NCBI RefSeq assembly: GCF_003438995.1
Contig: NZ_QSUN01000021.1
Span: forward strand, 1-64,000
DNA length: 64,000 nucleotides
Source: Bacteroides sp. OM05-12
GTDB lineage: Bacteria > Bacteroidota > Bacteroidia > Bacteroidales > Bacteroidaceae
Direction: 5' to 3'
The position numbers and the translations under genes are program-made. Numbering within the stretch: position 1 is the stretch's first letter; each line of letters opens with the position of its first letter. The notes under the pieces are model-generated. The model did not search any database, had not been told where the DNA came from, and saw only the letters and a list, made by a program, of their open reading frames with translations. This document shows positions 10,456-19,768 of the stretch, piece by piece.

Positions 10456-10487
10456 ATTGCATGATTCAATTCATATCCGTAAATTTG
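10456..10487 (+). promoter_or_regulatory. Bacteroides-type promoter of bamD
   Basis: ATTG at 10456-10459, a 20-bp spacer, then TAAATTTG at 10480-10487. This fits TTTG-N19-21-TAnnTTTG with one change in the -33 box. Transcription would start near 10494, about 12 nt before the ATG at 10506. The rest of 10228-10455 shows no other feature I can support. Confidence 0.65.
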
Positions 10488-10505
10488 CGCATTATTTGAG
10501 TAAGA

Positions 10506-11309
10506 ATGAAGAAAAATATCATCATAGCTTTATTTGCGGCGGCTATCTTATCCTCTTGTGGAGAATATAATAAGATTCTGAAAAGTACGGACTATGACTA
10601 CAAGTACGAAGTTGCGAAGACCTATTTCGCCAAAGGAAAGTATTCAAGAGCGGCAGCCTTATTGGAAGAGCTGATTACCATTATGAAAGGTACGGACAAG
10701 GCGGAAGAATCATTGTTTATGTTGGCTATGACTTATTATAATCAGGAAGATTATACTACTTCGTCACATTACTTCACGACTTATTATAATACTTATCCGA
10801 GAGGAACTTATGCCGAATTAGCCCGTTTCTATGCAGGAGAAGCATTGTATAAGGATTCACCAGAACCTCGTTTGGATCAGTCCGGTACATATAGCGCTAT
10901 TCAAGAGTTACAGTTGTTCATGGAGTATTACCCGATGAGCAGCAAGAAAGAGCAGGCGCAGGATATGATATTTAAGTTGCAGGATAAACTGGTATGGAAA
11001 GATTATTATGCAGCCAAACTATATTATAACTTAGGCAATTATATGGGAAACAATTATCTTTCCTGTGTGATTACAGCGCAAAATGCACTGAAAGATTATC
11101 CTTATACAGGTTTGCGTGAGGACTTGTCTATCTTAGTGCTTCGTGCCAAGTACCAGATGGCTTTACAGAGTGTGATGGAAAAACAAGATGAACGTTTCCG
11201 TGACACGATTGATGAATATTATGCTTTTATGAATGAGTTTCCCGAATCAAAATATAAGAAGGAAGCCGAGAAGATATTTAAAGACTCAAGTAAAAATATT
11301 AAAGACTAA
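10506..11309 (+). CDS. bamD: Outer membrane protein assembly factor BamD
   Basis: 267 residues. Lipobox S-S-C18 predicts an outer-membrane lipoprotein. The rest is TPR-like helical repeats with the BamD/YfiO pattern (YxxAxxYFxxGKYxxAAxLLEELI at about 33-55). BamD binds BamA and helps insert beta-barrel proteins. It is 14 bp upstream of the RNA polymerase omega gene on the same strand, a common Bacteroides order, and has a good promoter directly upstream. Confidence 0.93.
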   Translation: MKKNIIIALFAAAILSSCGEYNKILKSTDYDYKYEVAKTYFAKGKYSRAAALLEELITIMKGTDKAEESLFMLAMTYYNQEDYTTSSHYFTTYYNTYPRGTYAELARFYAGEALYKDSPEPRLDQSGTYSAIQELQLFMEYYPMSSKKEQAQDMIFKLQDKLVWKDYYAAKLYYNLGNYMGNNYLSCVITAQNALKDYPYTGLREDLSILVLRAKYQMALQSVMEKQDERFRDTIDEYYAFMNEFPESKYKKEAEKIFKDSSKNIKD

Positions 11310-11323
11310 TTACAATAGAAATT

Positions 11324-11659
11324 ATGGACTACAAAAAGACAAATGCTCCTGCAAACACCGTTACACGTGATATGATGGAATTGTGTGCAGATACGGGTAA
11401 TGTGTACGAAACTGTTGCTATTATCGGTAAACGTGCTAACCAGATTAGCGTAGAGATTAAGAACGACTTGTCTAAGAAACTACAGGAATTTGCTTCTTAT
11501 AACGATAATTTGGAAGAAGTGTTTGAAAACAGAGAGCAGATCGAAATTTCACGCTATTATGAGAAGCTTCCGAAACCGACGCTGATTGCAGCACAGGAAT
11601 ATGAAGAAGGAAAGGTGTACTACCGCAATCCTGCAAAAGAAAAGGAAAAATTGCAGTAA
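11324..11659 (+). CDS. rpoZ: RNA polymerase omega subunit (Bacteroidetes RpoZ/Rpb6-like)
   Basis: 111 residues with the Bacteroidetes omega pattern: TRDMMELCADTGNVYETVAI at 15-34 and IGKRANQIS at 35-43, which is the conserved contact region with beta-prime. It is the second gene of the bamD operon and is followed by a large hairpin that may end the transcript. Confidence 0.9.
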   Translation: MDYKKTNAPANTVTRDMMELCADTGNVYETVAIIGKRANQISVEIKNDLSKKLQEFASYNDNLEEVFENREQIEISRYYEKLPKPTLIAAQEYEEGKVYYRNPAKEKEKLQ

Positions 11660-11672
11660 AAACTTTGATATA

Positions 11673-11757
11673 GCAGAAAGGACTGTTTCAAATTAAGAAA
11701 TGACTGTCATCACTGATTGGCATCCTTCTGATTTGGTACAGCCCTTTTCTTTTTGTA
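11673..11757 (+). terminator. Large imperfect hairpin with T-tract after rpoZ
   Basis: GAAAGGACTGT (near 11676) pairs with ACAGCCCTTTTC (near 11742) with mismatches. Inside, CAAATTAAGAA pairs loosely with TTCTGATTTGG. The 3' arm runs into TTTTCTTTTTG. Probably a terminator that leaves the next gene partly separate; the long arm and loop make this less certain. Confidence 0.5.
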
Positions 11758-11782
11758 TAACTTAAAATCATATTTAGAAATC

Positions 11783-12235
11783 ATGATACAACGTATTCAA
11801 ACTCTTTATTTACTGATAGTAACCGTTTTATTGATTGTTGCCATGTGCATTCCTGTTGGTTCATTTACTTATGCTGACGGTACTGCTTCCGAATTTACGA
11901 ACTTAGGTGTTTATCTGCAAAGCGGTTGTGATTCATCTCCCTGGGGAATGTTTGCCATTCTGCTTTTATCTGCCATTATATCTTTTGCTACCATCTTTCT
12001 TTTCAAGAACCGTATGTTGCAAATAAGAATGACAGTGTTCAGCAGTGTTTTGCTTATCGGTTATTATCTGACTTTTATTGTTTTTATGTTTATCTTGAAA
12101 GGCAGACTGGATGCCGGGTTCCATTTATCATGGGGACTTTGCCTACCGTTGATTTCCATCATTCTTAATTATCTGGCAATTCGTGCCATCGGTAAAGATG
12201 AAGTATTGGTTAAAGCTGCCGATAGATTGAGATAA
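11783..12235 (+). CDS. DUF4293 family membrane protein
   Basis: About 150 residues from the ATG at 11783 (MIQRIQTLYLL, the canonical family start); the in-frame ATG at 11753 lies within the T-rich end of the preceding hairpin and is less likely. Four predicted membrane helices (about 8-28, 50-72, 80-105, 115-140). DUF4293 is restricted to Bacteroidetes and its function is unknown. A strong terminator follows. Confidence 0.88.
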   Translation: MIQRIQTLYLLIVTVLLIVAMCIPVGSFTYADGTASEFTNLGVYLQSGCDSSPWGMFAILLLSAIISFATIFLFKNRMLQIRMTVFSSVLLIGYYLTFIVFMFILKGRLDAGFHLSWGLCLPLISIILNYLAIRAIGKDEVLVKAADRLR

Positions 12236-12257
12236 AATCCATATCGGAAAGTTATTG

Positions 12258-12330
12258 AAACTCCGGTTTCCCCTGTTGTTCTACCGTATATATCGGTAAA
12301 GGACGACAGGGAGACCGGAGTTTTATATTT
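12258..12330. terminator. Strong terminator after the DUF4293 gene
   Basis: AAACTCCGGTTTCCCCTGT (12258-12276) pairs with ACAGGGAGACCGGAGTTT (12306-12323) with one mismatch. A second small hairpin (TACCG/CGGTA) lies in the loop. TTTTATATTTTTCTTTT follows. Confidence 0.88.
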
Positions 12331-12386
12331 TTCTTTTGGACTATTTATCTGTTCTGCCATTAAGATGTAGTATCTTTCTATAGGAA

Positions 12387-12486
12387 AAGTAATCTTTTCA
12401 CATTAATGAAACAATCGCCTCACATCTGTGGGGAGAATGAGCCACAGTTGTGGAACGATCGTTCCACAACTGTGAAAAGATTACTT
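12387..12486. repeat. Nested perfect palindrome with outer inverted repeat
   Basis: The outer arms AAGTAATCTTTTCACA (12387-12402) and TGTGAAAAGATTACTT (12471-12486) match 16 of 16. Inside lies a perfect 32-bp palindrome at 12443-12474, centred on AACGATCGTT. The right arm overlaps the palindrome, so two alternative foldings compete. No gene is present in 12331-12660. The sequence resembles dispersed intergenic palindromes of Bacteroides rather than a terminator, as it lacks a T-tract. Confidence 0.85.
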
Positions 12487-12666
12487 ATCCTTTATCGGAA
12501 CAAGAGTTTGTACTGATGCGTATCATACAGCGTAGGTGTACTCCTGTTACTTTTCTCCGATAGTTATAAATAATAAAAGTATAACGTTACTCAATATATC
12601 TTTCCTTTGGTTAGAAATGTGTGATTTATCTAAACATTTATCGACCAATTATTGTACATTTGTAAA

Positions 12667-13995
12667 ATGGAAATCATGGATAAATTAATAGAAGATGCTT
12701 TGAAGAATCTTGGGATAGAGGTTCTCAATCCGATGCAAAAAGCCGCGATTGCTGCAAGTAAAGAGAAGAAAGATATGATTCTGCTTTCTCCTACGGGTAC
12801 AGGGAAAACATTAGCGTTCCTGTTGCCATTGTTGCAAGAGTTGAAACCGGATAACAATACGGTTCAGTGTATGATACTGGTTCCTTCCCGCGAATTGGCG
12901 TTGCAGATAGACAGTGTGTTCAATGCCATGAATACGGGATTCCGTACATGTTGCTGCTATGGCGGTCATTCGTCTGCCGAGGAAAAGAAAACGATACTGA
13001 ACACTCATTCCGCTATAATTATTGGTACTCCGGGGCGTATAACGGATCATTTATCCAAAGGTGTGATTGATCCGGAAACAATACGTATCCTGATAATAGA
13101 CGAGTTTGACAAGTCGCTCGAATTTGGTTTCCATGATGAGATGGCGGAGATTATCAGCCAGTTGCCCAATCTGGAGAAAAGAGTTTTGCTTTCTGCTACG
13201 GACTCCGGAGAAATTCCGGAGTTTACGGGATTGGGAAGGACTGTTAAACTGAACTTTTTGGATGGAGAAGCGAAGTCGGAACGGTTGAAGTTGATGAAAG
13301 TCGTTTCACAGGACAAAGATAAGTTGGAAACGCTTTATCGTCTGCTTTGCACACTTGGAGAGCATTCCACGATTGTGTTCGTGAATTACCGTGAGGCTGT
13401 GCAACGGGTGGGGGATTTTCTCCGTACCAAAGGTCTGGACAACGGGATGTTTCACGGCGGCATGGAGCAGGAAGACCGTGAACGTGCTTTATACAAGTTC
13501 CGTAACGGCAGTTGCCATGTTTTTATTTCAACGGACTTGGCTGCACGTGGATTGGATATTCCCGAGATTGAACACATCGTTCATTATCATCTGCCGGTTA
13601 ATGAGGAAGCGTTTACCCATCGAAACGGGCGTACGGCACGTTGGGATGCGGAGGGAAGTGCTTATCTAATCCTGCATGCGGAAGAGAAATTACCTGAATA
13701 TATAAAAGAGGAGCCGGAAACGTTTCCTCTCCCGGAGCATACGCCCAAGCCGTCTCAATCCGTTTGGGTTACCTTATATATAGGTAAAGGAAAGAAAGAT
13801 AAACTGAGTAAAGGAGATATTGTAGGTTTTCTCTTCAAGAAAGGCAATCTTGGTAAAGATGATGTAGGAAGGATAGACGTGAAAGACCATTATGCTTTCG
13901 TCGCTATCCGGCGGAAGAAGCTGAAACAAACACTGAATTTAATTCGTGGTGAGAAGATAAAGGGGATGAAGACGATTATGGAAGAAGCAAAATAA
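12667..13995 (+). CDS. DEAD-box RNA helicase with DbpA-like RNA-binding domain
   Basis: 442 residues from the ATG at 12667 (ATG 12676 is also possible). Walker A SPTGTGKT at 41-48, DEFD in place of DEAD at about 145-148, an SAT motif near 175, and HRNGRTAR near 320 complete the two RecA domains. Residues about 365-440 (VTLYIGKGKKDKLSKGDI...) match the DbpA RNA-binding domain, which in E. coli DbpA targets 23S rRNA helix 92. The likely role is ribosome assembly. A -7 box TACATTTG at 12655-12662 lies so close to the start that the mRNA may be leaderless or start at 12676. Confidence 0.9.
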   Translation: MEIMDKLIEDALKNLGIEVLNPMQKAAIAASKEKKDMILLSPTGTGKTLAFLLPLLQELKPDNNTVQCMILVPSRELALQIDSVFNAMNTGFRTCCCYGGHSSAEEKKTILNTHSAIIIGTPGRITDHLSKGVIDPETIRILIIDEFDKSLEFGFHDEMAEIISQLPNLEKRVLLSATDSGEIPEFTGLGRTVKLNFLDGEAKSERLKLMKVVSQDKDKLETLYRLLCTLGEHSTIVFVNYREAVQRVGDFLRTKGLDNGMFHGGMEQEDRERALYKFRNGSCHVFISTDLAARGLDIPEIEHIVHYHLPVNEEAFTHRNGRTARWDAEGSAYLILHAEEKLPEYIKEEPETFPLPEHTPKPSQSVWVTLYIGKGKKDKLSKGDIVGFLFKKGNLGKDDVGRIDVKDHYAFVAIRRKKLKQTLNLIRGEKIKGMKTIMEEAK

Positions 13996-14020
13996 TTTAT
14001 AGGACGAAACCTGATGGATT

Positions 14021-16648
14021 ATGATGAAGACACACACACTATTTTTTCTTTTACTATGCCCGTTAGGTTTGTTTGCCCAGACCTTTAAGGGGAAAGTAAC
14101 GGGAAAAGAAGGAACTCCGATTCCTTATGCGACATTGTTTTTCCGTGATTTGGGACTTGGTTTTACGGCGGACGGTGAAGGGCGTTTCCAAACATGCCTC
14201 AATGCCGGAGAGTATAATTGTGAAGTGTCTTCACTTGGTTATGAGCAGAAAATAGTTCCTGTTGTCCAGACGGGCAAGGGCACGGAAATGAACATTCAGC
14301 TCGATGAAAGGATTTATCAGTTACAAGAAGTAAGGGTCTCAAAGAATAATGAAGACCCGGCGTATGCCGTGATGCGTCAGGCGATAGCCCGTGCCCCGTT
14401 TTATCGTACATTGGTGAAGAGCTATACGGCAAATTCTTATTTAAAAGGTTCCGGCAAGATGACGGATGTCCCGGCTTTTATGAAGATGGCGAAAGACTTT
14501 CAGAAAGAATCAGATGGCTTTATGAACCGTCTTTTTGTGATGGAAGCCCAACATGAGACTGTGTTTACTGCTCCCAATCAGTATAAAACGGAAGTAAAAG
14601 CCTTTAAGTCATCGTTCCCGGAAGAATTGGATTTAGGTAACGGACTCAACGTTGCTGCATTTAATCTTTATTCGGACGAACAGTTCGGCAAAGTTTCCCC
14701 GCTAAGCTCCCGCGCTTTTTCGTTCTATCGTTTTAAGTTGGAGGCTTGCTACATGGAAGGCGACCGTATGGTGAATAAAATCAAGCTGTTGCCCAAACGT
14801 AACAATAACCAGACTTTAACAGGATACCTTTATATAATAGAAGATTTATGGTGTATCTCCAATGTGGAAATACAATCTTCTTCAATGGGCGTGAAGATGA
14901 ATTTGCGTACTACTTGCAAAGAGATAAAACCGGATGTATATCTTCCGGCATCTTCAAGCATGAGAATAGATTTCGGCCTGATGGGAGTGAAAGGGTACGG
15001 CAATTTCTTTACTGCGGTCAATTATAAAGATGTGGTACTTAATGAAACGCCTGTTAGTGAGCGGTTATTAGCGGAAAAACAGCGGGCAGAGCAAGCAAAA
15101 AAGACACTTTCGGCTAAACAGCAGAAGTTACAAAAGCGTATTGATGAACTTGCTGCAAAAGAGGAACTGACTACGGGTGAAGCCTATAAAATGGCCAAAC
15201 TGATGGAGAAGCAGGTGGCACAGACAGACACAACCCATAAGGAGCATCGCTATGAGCGGGATTATTCGTTTGGTGGTGCAAGCAAGCGTGATTCTTTGGC
15301 AACGAAACGAGATTCTATTTATTGGGCGGGCATTCGCAGTGCTCCGTTGTTGCGGGAAGAACAACTGAGTTATGCCCGTAAAGATAGTATGATAGGAAAG
15401 AGAAGTCTTTTGAAGCCGGATTCAACCGTGATGGAGAAGATAGAGACAATGAGTGTTGTACTTTTGGGACATACCTTTTATAATAAGTCGAAAACGGCAT
15501 GGATAGAACTTCCCGGTATACAAGGGTATCTTCCGGGTTTCAGTTTTGTAGATGGCTTTCCAATCGGTGCAAAAGTTACTTTCGGAAAGAAGCTGGGTGG
15601 TAAGAACACGTTGTTGTTTACTCCTTCGGCGTATTATACTACTGCAAGTAAGACTTGTCTCTATTCCGGAGATTTGACCTTACAATATTTGCCGAGAAGA
15701 AATGGAAAGCTGACTTTGGAAGGTGGACGGGTGTCTGCCGATTATAATAATGAATGCGGTATGGACCGGATGATGAATTCTGTGGCTTCTATTCTTTTTG
15801 CCCGTAACGAAATGAAGCTGTATGAAAAGAAGTTCATCGGTATCAGCAACTGCCTGGAATTGGCAAATGGTTTACAGCTTTCTCTCGGTTTGAGTTACGA
15901 GCGTCGTAATGTATTGGTGAATCATTATCACAAAAGCACGTTCGGTAAGAAAGCCAAACCTAATATACCGGATAATATCTATTATTCACAGATGCCGGAG
16001 AATGAGTTGATGCGCTTCTCGGCTGCTTTGGAGTATACGCCTGCACACTATTATTATATGTATAAAGGGCGCAAAAAGTATGAGCAGTCTAAATATCCTA
16101 CCTTTACGGTGCGTTATGAGAAAGGTTTCTCGGTAGGTGGTTCACTACCTGCTCCGGATTATAACCGGATAGATGTGACGGTAGACCATACTGTTAAAAC
16201 GGGATTCTTTAGTAAGTTGGCGTATAGGCTTAATGCCGGTACTTTTCTTCATACCGATAACCTGTATTTCCCTGATTATCGTCATTTTGACGCTTCCCGT
16301 TTTCAACTCACGGCTTCTTCTTTTGATAAGAGCTTTGCGCTGTTGAATAACTATGAATATTCTACGCCGGAAAGATGGGGACAAGCACATTTAAGCTATT
16401 ATACTTCTCACTTGTTCTTGAAATGGCTGCCGTTTTTAAAGAATAGTATCATGGACGAAGGTCTGCATATACGTGCACTTGCCGTTCGTTATCTGCCGAT
16501 ACATACGGAGGTGGGCTATTCTATCGGGATTGGACAGCTTTCCCGTGCCGGTATCTTTGTCGGTTTCCGTGATAAGCGTTATCGTTCGGTTGGCTTTTCA
16601 ATTGTTATGCCCATTAATTTGGGAGATGGTTTCTCTATAGAATTTTAA
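14021..16648 (+). CDS. DUF5686 protein with N-terminal carboxypeptidase-regulatory-like domain
   Basis: 875 residues: a signal peptide (ends near LFAQ), a CarboxypepD_reg-like beta-sandwich (about 21-105, FKGKVTGKEGTPIPYATLFF), then a long DUF5686 region ending in a beta-barrel-like C-terminus with terminal aromatic (FSIEF). A charged helical stretch near 345-410 is rich in K, E and Q. The family is common in the Bacteroidetes outer membrane and its function is not known. It follows the helicase after 25 bp. Confidence 0.85.
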   Translation: MMKTHTLFFLLLCPLGLFAQTFKGKVTGKEGTPIPYATLFFRDLGLGFTADGEGRFQTCLNAGEYNCEVSSLGYEQKIVPVVQTGKGTEMNIQLDERIYQLQEVRVSKNNEDPAYAVMRQAIARAPFYRTLVKSYTANSYLKGSGKMTDVPAFMKMAKDFQKESDGFMNRLFVMEAQHETVFTAPNQYKTEVKAFKSSFPEELDLGNGLNVAAFNLYSDEQFGKVSPLSSRAFSFYRFKLEACYMEGDRMVNKIKLLPKRNNNQTLTGYLYIIEDLWCISNVEIQSSSMGVKMNLRTTCKEIKPDVYLPASSSMRIDFGLMGVKGYGNFFTAVNYKDVVLNETPVSERLLAEKQRAEQAKKTLSAKQQKLQKRIDELAAKEELTTGEAYKMAKLMEKQVAQTDTTHKEHRYERDYSFGGASKRDSLATKRDSIYWAGIRSAPLLREEQLSYARKDSMIGKRSLLKPDSTVMEKIETMSVVLLGHTFYNKSKTAWIELPGIQGYLPGFSFVDGFPIGAKVTFGKKLGGKNTLLFTPSAYYTTASKTCLYSGDLTLQYLPRRNGKLTLEGGRVSADYNNECGMDRMMNSVASILFARNEMKLYEKKFIGISNCLELANGLQLSLGLSYERRNVLVNHYHKSTFGKKAKPNIPDNIYYSQMPENELMRFSAALEYTPAHYYYMYKGRKKYEQSKYPTFTVRYEKGFSVGGSLPAPDYNRIDVTVDHTVKTGFFSKLAYRLNAGTFLHTDNLYFPDYRHFDASRFQLTASSFDKSFALLNNYEYSTPERWGQAHLSYYTSHLFLKWLPFLKNSIMDEGLHIRALAVRYLPIHTEVGYSIGIGQLSRAGIFVGFRDKRYRSVGFSIVMPINLGDGFSIEF

Positions 16649-16682
16649 GATATTATACGAAGATAAACTCAACAATAAGTTG

Positions 16683-16690
16683 TAAATTTG
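16683..16690 (+). promoter_or_regulatory. -7 box upstream of rarA
   Basis: TAAATTTG at 16683-16690, 20 bp before the ATG at 16710. No clear -33 box, so this is a half-supported promoter. Confidence 0.4.
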
Positions 16691-16709
16691 TTCCTGTTAA
16701 ATATTTAAT

Positions 16710-17984
16710 ATGGCACAACCGTTAGCAGAAAGACTTCGTCCGAAGTCGTTGGATGATTATATCGGACAAAAACATTTGGTAGGACAGGGGGCGATCCTCC
16801 GGAAGATGATCGATGCCGGAAGAATTGCTTCTTTTATACTGTGGGGACCTCCCGGAGTAGGAAAGACTACATTGGCGCAGATTATAGCCAATAAGTTGGA
16901 AACGCCTTTTTATACACTGAGTGCCGTAACGTCCGGAGTAAAAGATGTGAGAGACGTTATCGATAAGGCAAAGAATAACCGTTTCTTCTCTCAGGCTAGC
17001 CCGATTCTTTTCATTGATGAAATACATCGTTTCAGCAAATCGCAGCAGGATTCATTGCTTGGCGCGGTGGAGACAGGTACGGTGACGTTGATCGGTGCTA
17101 CAACGGAGAATCCTTCCTTTGAGGTCATACGTCCGTTGTTGTCCCGATGTCAGCTTTATGTCTTGAAATCTCTGGAAAAGGACGACCTTTTGGAGCTGCT
17201 CCGGAATGCGATAACAAAAGATGCTGTTCTGAAAGAGAAGCAGATAGAACTGAAAGAGACGGATGCGATCTTACGTTATTCGGGAGGAGATGCCCGCAAG
17301 TTGCTTAACATCCTGGAACTGGTGGTAGAGGCAGAGACAGAAGTCCCCGTAGTGATAACCGATGAAAAGGTGGTAGACCGTTTACAGCAAAATCCTTTAG
17401 CCTATGATAAAGACGGCGAATTGCATTATGATATTATTTCCGCATTTATTAAGTCTATCCGGGGCAGTGATCCCGATGGCGCTATTTATTGGTTGGCGCG
17501 TATGGTGGAAGGAGGTGAAGACCCGGCTTTCATCGCTCGTCGTTTGGTTATATCGGCGGCGGAAGACGTGGGGCTGGCTAATCCGAATGCGTTATTACTG
17601 GCGAATGCTTGTTTTGATACAATCATGAAAATCGGTTGGCCGGAAGGGCGTATCCCTTTGGCGGAAACAACTATCTATCTGGCTACAAGTCCGAAAAGTA
17701 ACTCTGCTTATGAGGCTATTAATGAAGCGTTGGGCATTGTGCGGGAGACGGGCAACCTGCCTGTGCCTTTGCATTTGCGGAATGCACCGACAAAGCTGAT
17801 GAAGCAGTTGGGCTATGGTAAAGAATACAAGTATGCACATGCGTATGCCGGGAATTTTGTAGAGCAACAATTCTTGCCCGACGGGTTGAAAGACAAACGT
17901 ATTTGGCATCCGCAACAAAATGCAGCCGAAGTACGTTTAAAAGAACACATGAAAACATTGTGGAAAGATAAGTTTAACGATTAA
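16710..17984 (+). CDS. rarA: Replication-associated recombination protein A (MgsA/RarA AAA ATPase)
   Basis: 424 residues, a usual length. It starts with the family motif PLAERLRPKSLDDYIGQ. Walker A GPPGVGKT at 46-53, Walker B ILFIDEIHRF near 100, sensor GATTENPSFE near 128. The C-terminal half carries the MgsA tetramerisation region. It acts at stalled replication forks. The next gene starts 11 bp downstream on the same strand. Confidence 0.96.
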   Translation: MAQPLAERLRPKSLDDYIGQKHLVGQGAILRKMIDAGRIASFILWGPPGVGKTTLAQIIANKLETPFYTLSAVTSGVKDVRDVIDKAKNNRFFSQASPILFIDEIHRFSKSQQDSLLGAVETGTVTLIGATTENPSFEVIRPLLSRCQLYVLKSLEKDDLLELLRNAITKDAVLKEKQIELKETDAILRYSGGDARKLLNILELVVEAETEVPVVITDEKVVDRLQQNPLAYDKDGELHYDIISAFIKSIRGSDPDGAIYWLARMVEGGEDPAFIARRLVISAAEDVGLANPNALLLANACFDTIMKIGWPEGRIPLAETTIYLATSPKSNSAYEAINEALGIVRETGNLPVPLHLRNAPTKLMKQLGYGKEYKYAHAYAGNFVEQQFLPDGLKDKRIWHPQQNAAEVRLKEHMKTLWKDKFND

Positions 17985-17995
17985 ATGAAATAAAT

Positions 17996-18955
17996 ATGAA
18001 GATAGTTGTGCTAGATGGCTATGCGATGAATCCGGGTGATTTGTCGTGGGAAGAATTGAAGATGCTGGGTGACGACTGTACGATTTACGAACGTACGTCT
18101 CCGGAGGAAGTTCTTGAACGTGCTAAAGGTGCGGAAGTGTTATTGACGAATAAGACAGCATTGAGGGCTGCACAGATTGAAGCATTGCCTGATCTGAAAT
18201 ATATCGGTGTTCTTGCCACAGGATATAATGTCGTGGATATTGAGGCTGCCAAGAAAAGAGGGATTATCGTAACCAATATTCCGGCATACAGTACACAGTC
18301 TGTGGCACAGATGGTCTTTGCCCATATTCTTAATATTACTAACCGGGTAGAGCATTATTCGGAAGAAGTGCGAAAAGGGGAATGGACAAGAAGTAGGGAT
18401 TTCAGTTATTGGAATACTCCTTTAGTGGAATTGAGCGGACTCAAAATCGGTATTGTCGGGCTTGGAAATACAGGACAGGCAACTGCCCGTATTGCATTGG
18501 GATTCGGAATGGAGATATATGCGTTTACCTCTAAATCATCACTTCAATTACCACCCGAGATTAAATCGAAAACATTGGATGAGATATTCTCGGAGTGTGA
18601 TATTGTCAGCTTACACTGCCCGTTGACGGAAACAACAAGAAACTTGGTTAATGCGGAACGCCTTGCCATGATGAAGCCTACAGCTATTCTAATTAATACC
18701 GGACGTGGACCGTTGATGAACGAGAAAGATCTTGCCGATGCTTTGAATAATGGAGTGATATCGGCAGCCGGAGTCGATGTTCTTTCTTCGGAACCACCCA
18801 AAGCCGACAATCCGTTGCTCACAGCGAAAAACTGCTTCATTACTCCCCATATTGCCTGGGCTACTCATGCGGCACGCACACGATTAATGAAAATAGCCGT
18901 TGATAACCTTCGTGGATATATTTCCGGCAATGTGATTAATAATGTAGCTAAATGA
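17996..18955 (+). CDS. D-2-hydroxyacid dehydrogenase (glycerate dehydrogenase-like)
   Basis: 319 residues. Rossmann motif G-L-G-N-T-G in IGIVGLGNTGQA at about 149-160. Catalytic Arg in INTGRG near 235, Glu in LSSEPP near 264 and His in ITPHIAW near 284 are all present. This NAD-dependent family acts on glycerate/hydroxypyruvate, phosphoglycerate or lactate; the exact substrate cannot be told. It is probably co-transcribed with rarA. Confidence 0.9.
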   Translation: MKIVVLDGYAMNPGDLSWEELKMLGDDCTIYERTSPEEVLERAKGAEVLLTNKTALRAAQIEALPDLKYIGVLATGYNVVDIEAAKKRGIIVTNIPAYSTQSVAQMVFAHILNITNRVEHYSEEVRKGEWTRSRDFSYWNTPLVELSGLKIGIVGLGNTGQATARIALGFGMEIYAFTSKSSLQLPPEIKSKTLDEIFSECDIVSLHCPLTETTRNLVNAERLAMMKPTAILINTGRGPLMNEKDLADALNNGVISAAGVDVLSSEPPKADNPLLTAKNCFITPHIAWATHAARTRLMKIAVDNLRGYISGNVINNVAK

Positions 18956-19030
18956 CGGAACTGTCTATACGGGATGTTGGATAAGATGGCTTTTTAGGAA
19001 TAATAATGGTGATAGATTAAAGCATTTTTC

Positions 19031-19038
19031 TAACTTTG
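19031..19038 (+). promoter_or_regulatory. -7 box of the DUF3791/DUF3990 module
   Basis: TAACTTTG, a good TAnnTTTG match, 30 bp before the ATG at 19068. The -33 box is weak. It indicates the three-gene module has its own promoter rather than reading from the dehydrogenase. Confidence 0.5.
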
Positions 19039-19067
19039 TATTCAAACATGCTAAAATAGAGTTGTGT

Positions 19068-19292
19068 ATGAACGCTGAATTGAAGAATAAAATAGAATAT
19101 ATTGTAGTTTGTATTTCGGAGTTTGCCAATCGGCATACATTATCTTTCCGTCAGGCATTCAACTATCTGGATTTCTACAAAGGCATTGATTTTCTTGATA
19201 AATGTTATGAGGCTGAACATCAATTTTCGATAGATGACGCTATTGATGATCTAACTGACTATTGTCGTCGTCATGGAGGGGCATTGGTATGA
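19068..19292 (+). CDS. DUF3791 small protein (first of pair)
   Basis: 74 residues from the ATG at 19068; an upstream in-frame TTG is not needed. Pattern: KNKIEYIVVCISEFANRH..., FRQAFNYLDFYKGIDFL, ending in an acidic helical segment. DUF3791 proteins are small, helical and usually sit next to DUF3990 genes. It overlaps the next gene by ATGA (19289-19292), so translation is probably coupled. Function unproven; an antitoxin-like role is suggested by context only. Confidence 0.82.
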   Translation: MNAELKNKIEYIVVCISEFANRHTLSFRQAFNYLDFYKGIDFLDKCYEAEHQFSIDDAIDDLTDYCRRHGGALV

Positions 19293-19768
19293 AACTATAT
19301 CATGGCTCGAATGTGAATATCGAAAGTATAGATTTATCGAAATCAAAGCCTAATAAAGATTTTGGTAAGGGTTTCTATTTATCGGGTAATGAAGAACAAG
19401 CATTTGCAATGGCAAGTCAAAAGGTGATTCAGATGGAGAGCGGTAGTGAAACCATAAATGTATATGAGTTTGAAGAACGCCATTTAACGGATGGTAGTTT
19501 AAATGTGAAGATCTTTGAAACTTACGATGAGGAATGGGCTGAGTTCATCCTGAAGAACAGGAATAAGAAGAATACCGGAAAGATGCATGATTATGACATT
19601 GTGGTAGGTCCGATTGCCGATGATAAAGTTGGGGTACAGATACGTTTGTTTATGGAGGAATATATTGATATTACTACGTTACTGAATCGGTTGAAGTTTA
19701 TAAAAGGCATGACCGTACAGTATTATTTCGGGACGGAACGTGCTATACAGACATTAAAGAAGTTATGA
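19289..19768 (+). CDS. DUF3990 ADP-ribosyltransferase-like protein
   Basis: 159 residues from the ATG at 19289 (KLYHGSN start, which fits the family). KLYHGSN at 2-8 and GKGFYLSGNEEQAFAMA at about 26-42 resemble the H and Y motifs of ADP-ribosyltransferase folds; a later YDEEWAEFIL (about 80) may supply the acidic residue. DUF3990 has been linked to toxin-type ARTs. It is joined to both neighbours by ATGA overlaps, as in toxin-antitoxin operons. Activity is inference. Confidence 0.82.
   Translation: MKLYHGSNVNIESIDLSKSKPNKDFGKGFYLSGNEEQAFAMASQKVIQMESGSETINVYEFEERHLTDGSLNVKIFETYDEEWAEFILKNRNKKNTGKMHDYDIVVGPIADDKVGVQIRLFMEEYIDITTLLNRLKFIKGMTVQYYFGTERAIQTLKKL

Noticed and set aside
12169..12360. 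63-aa minus-strand ORF
   Set aside because: It spans the terminator hairpin of the DUF4293 gene and has no support.
19262..19288. Longer start for the DUF3990 protein
   Set aside because: The family begins at KLYHGS, and ATG 19289 forms an ATGA overlap with the upstream stop.
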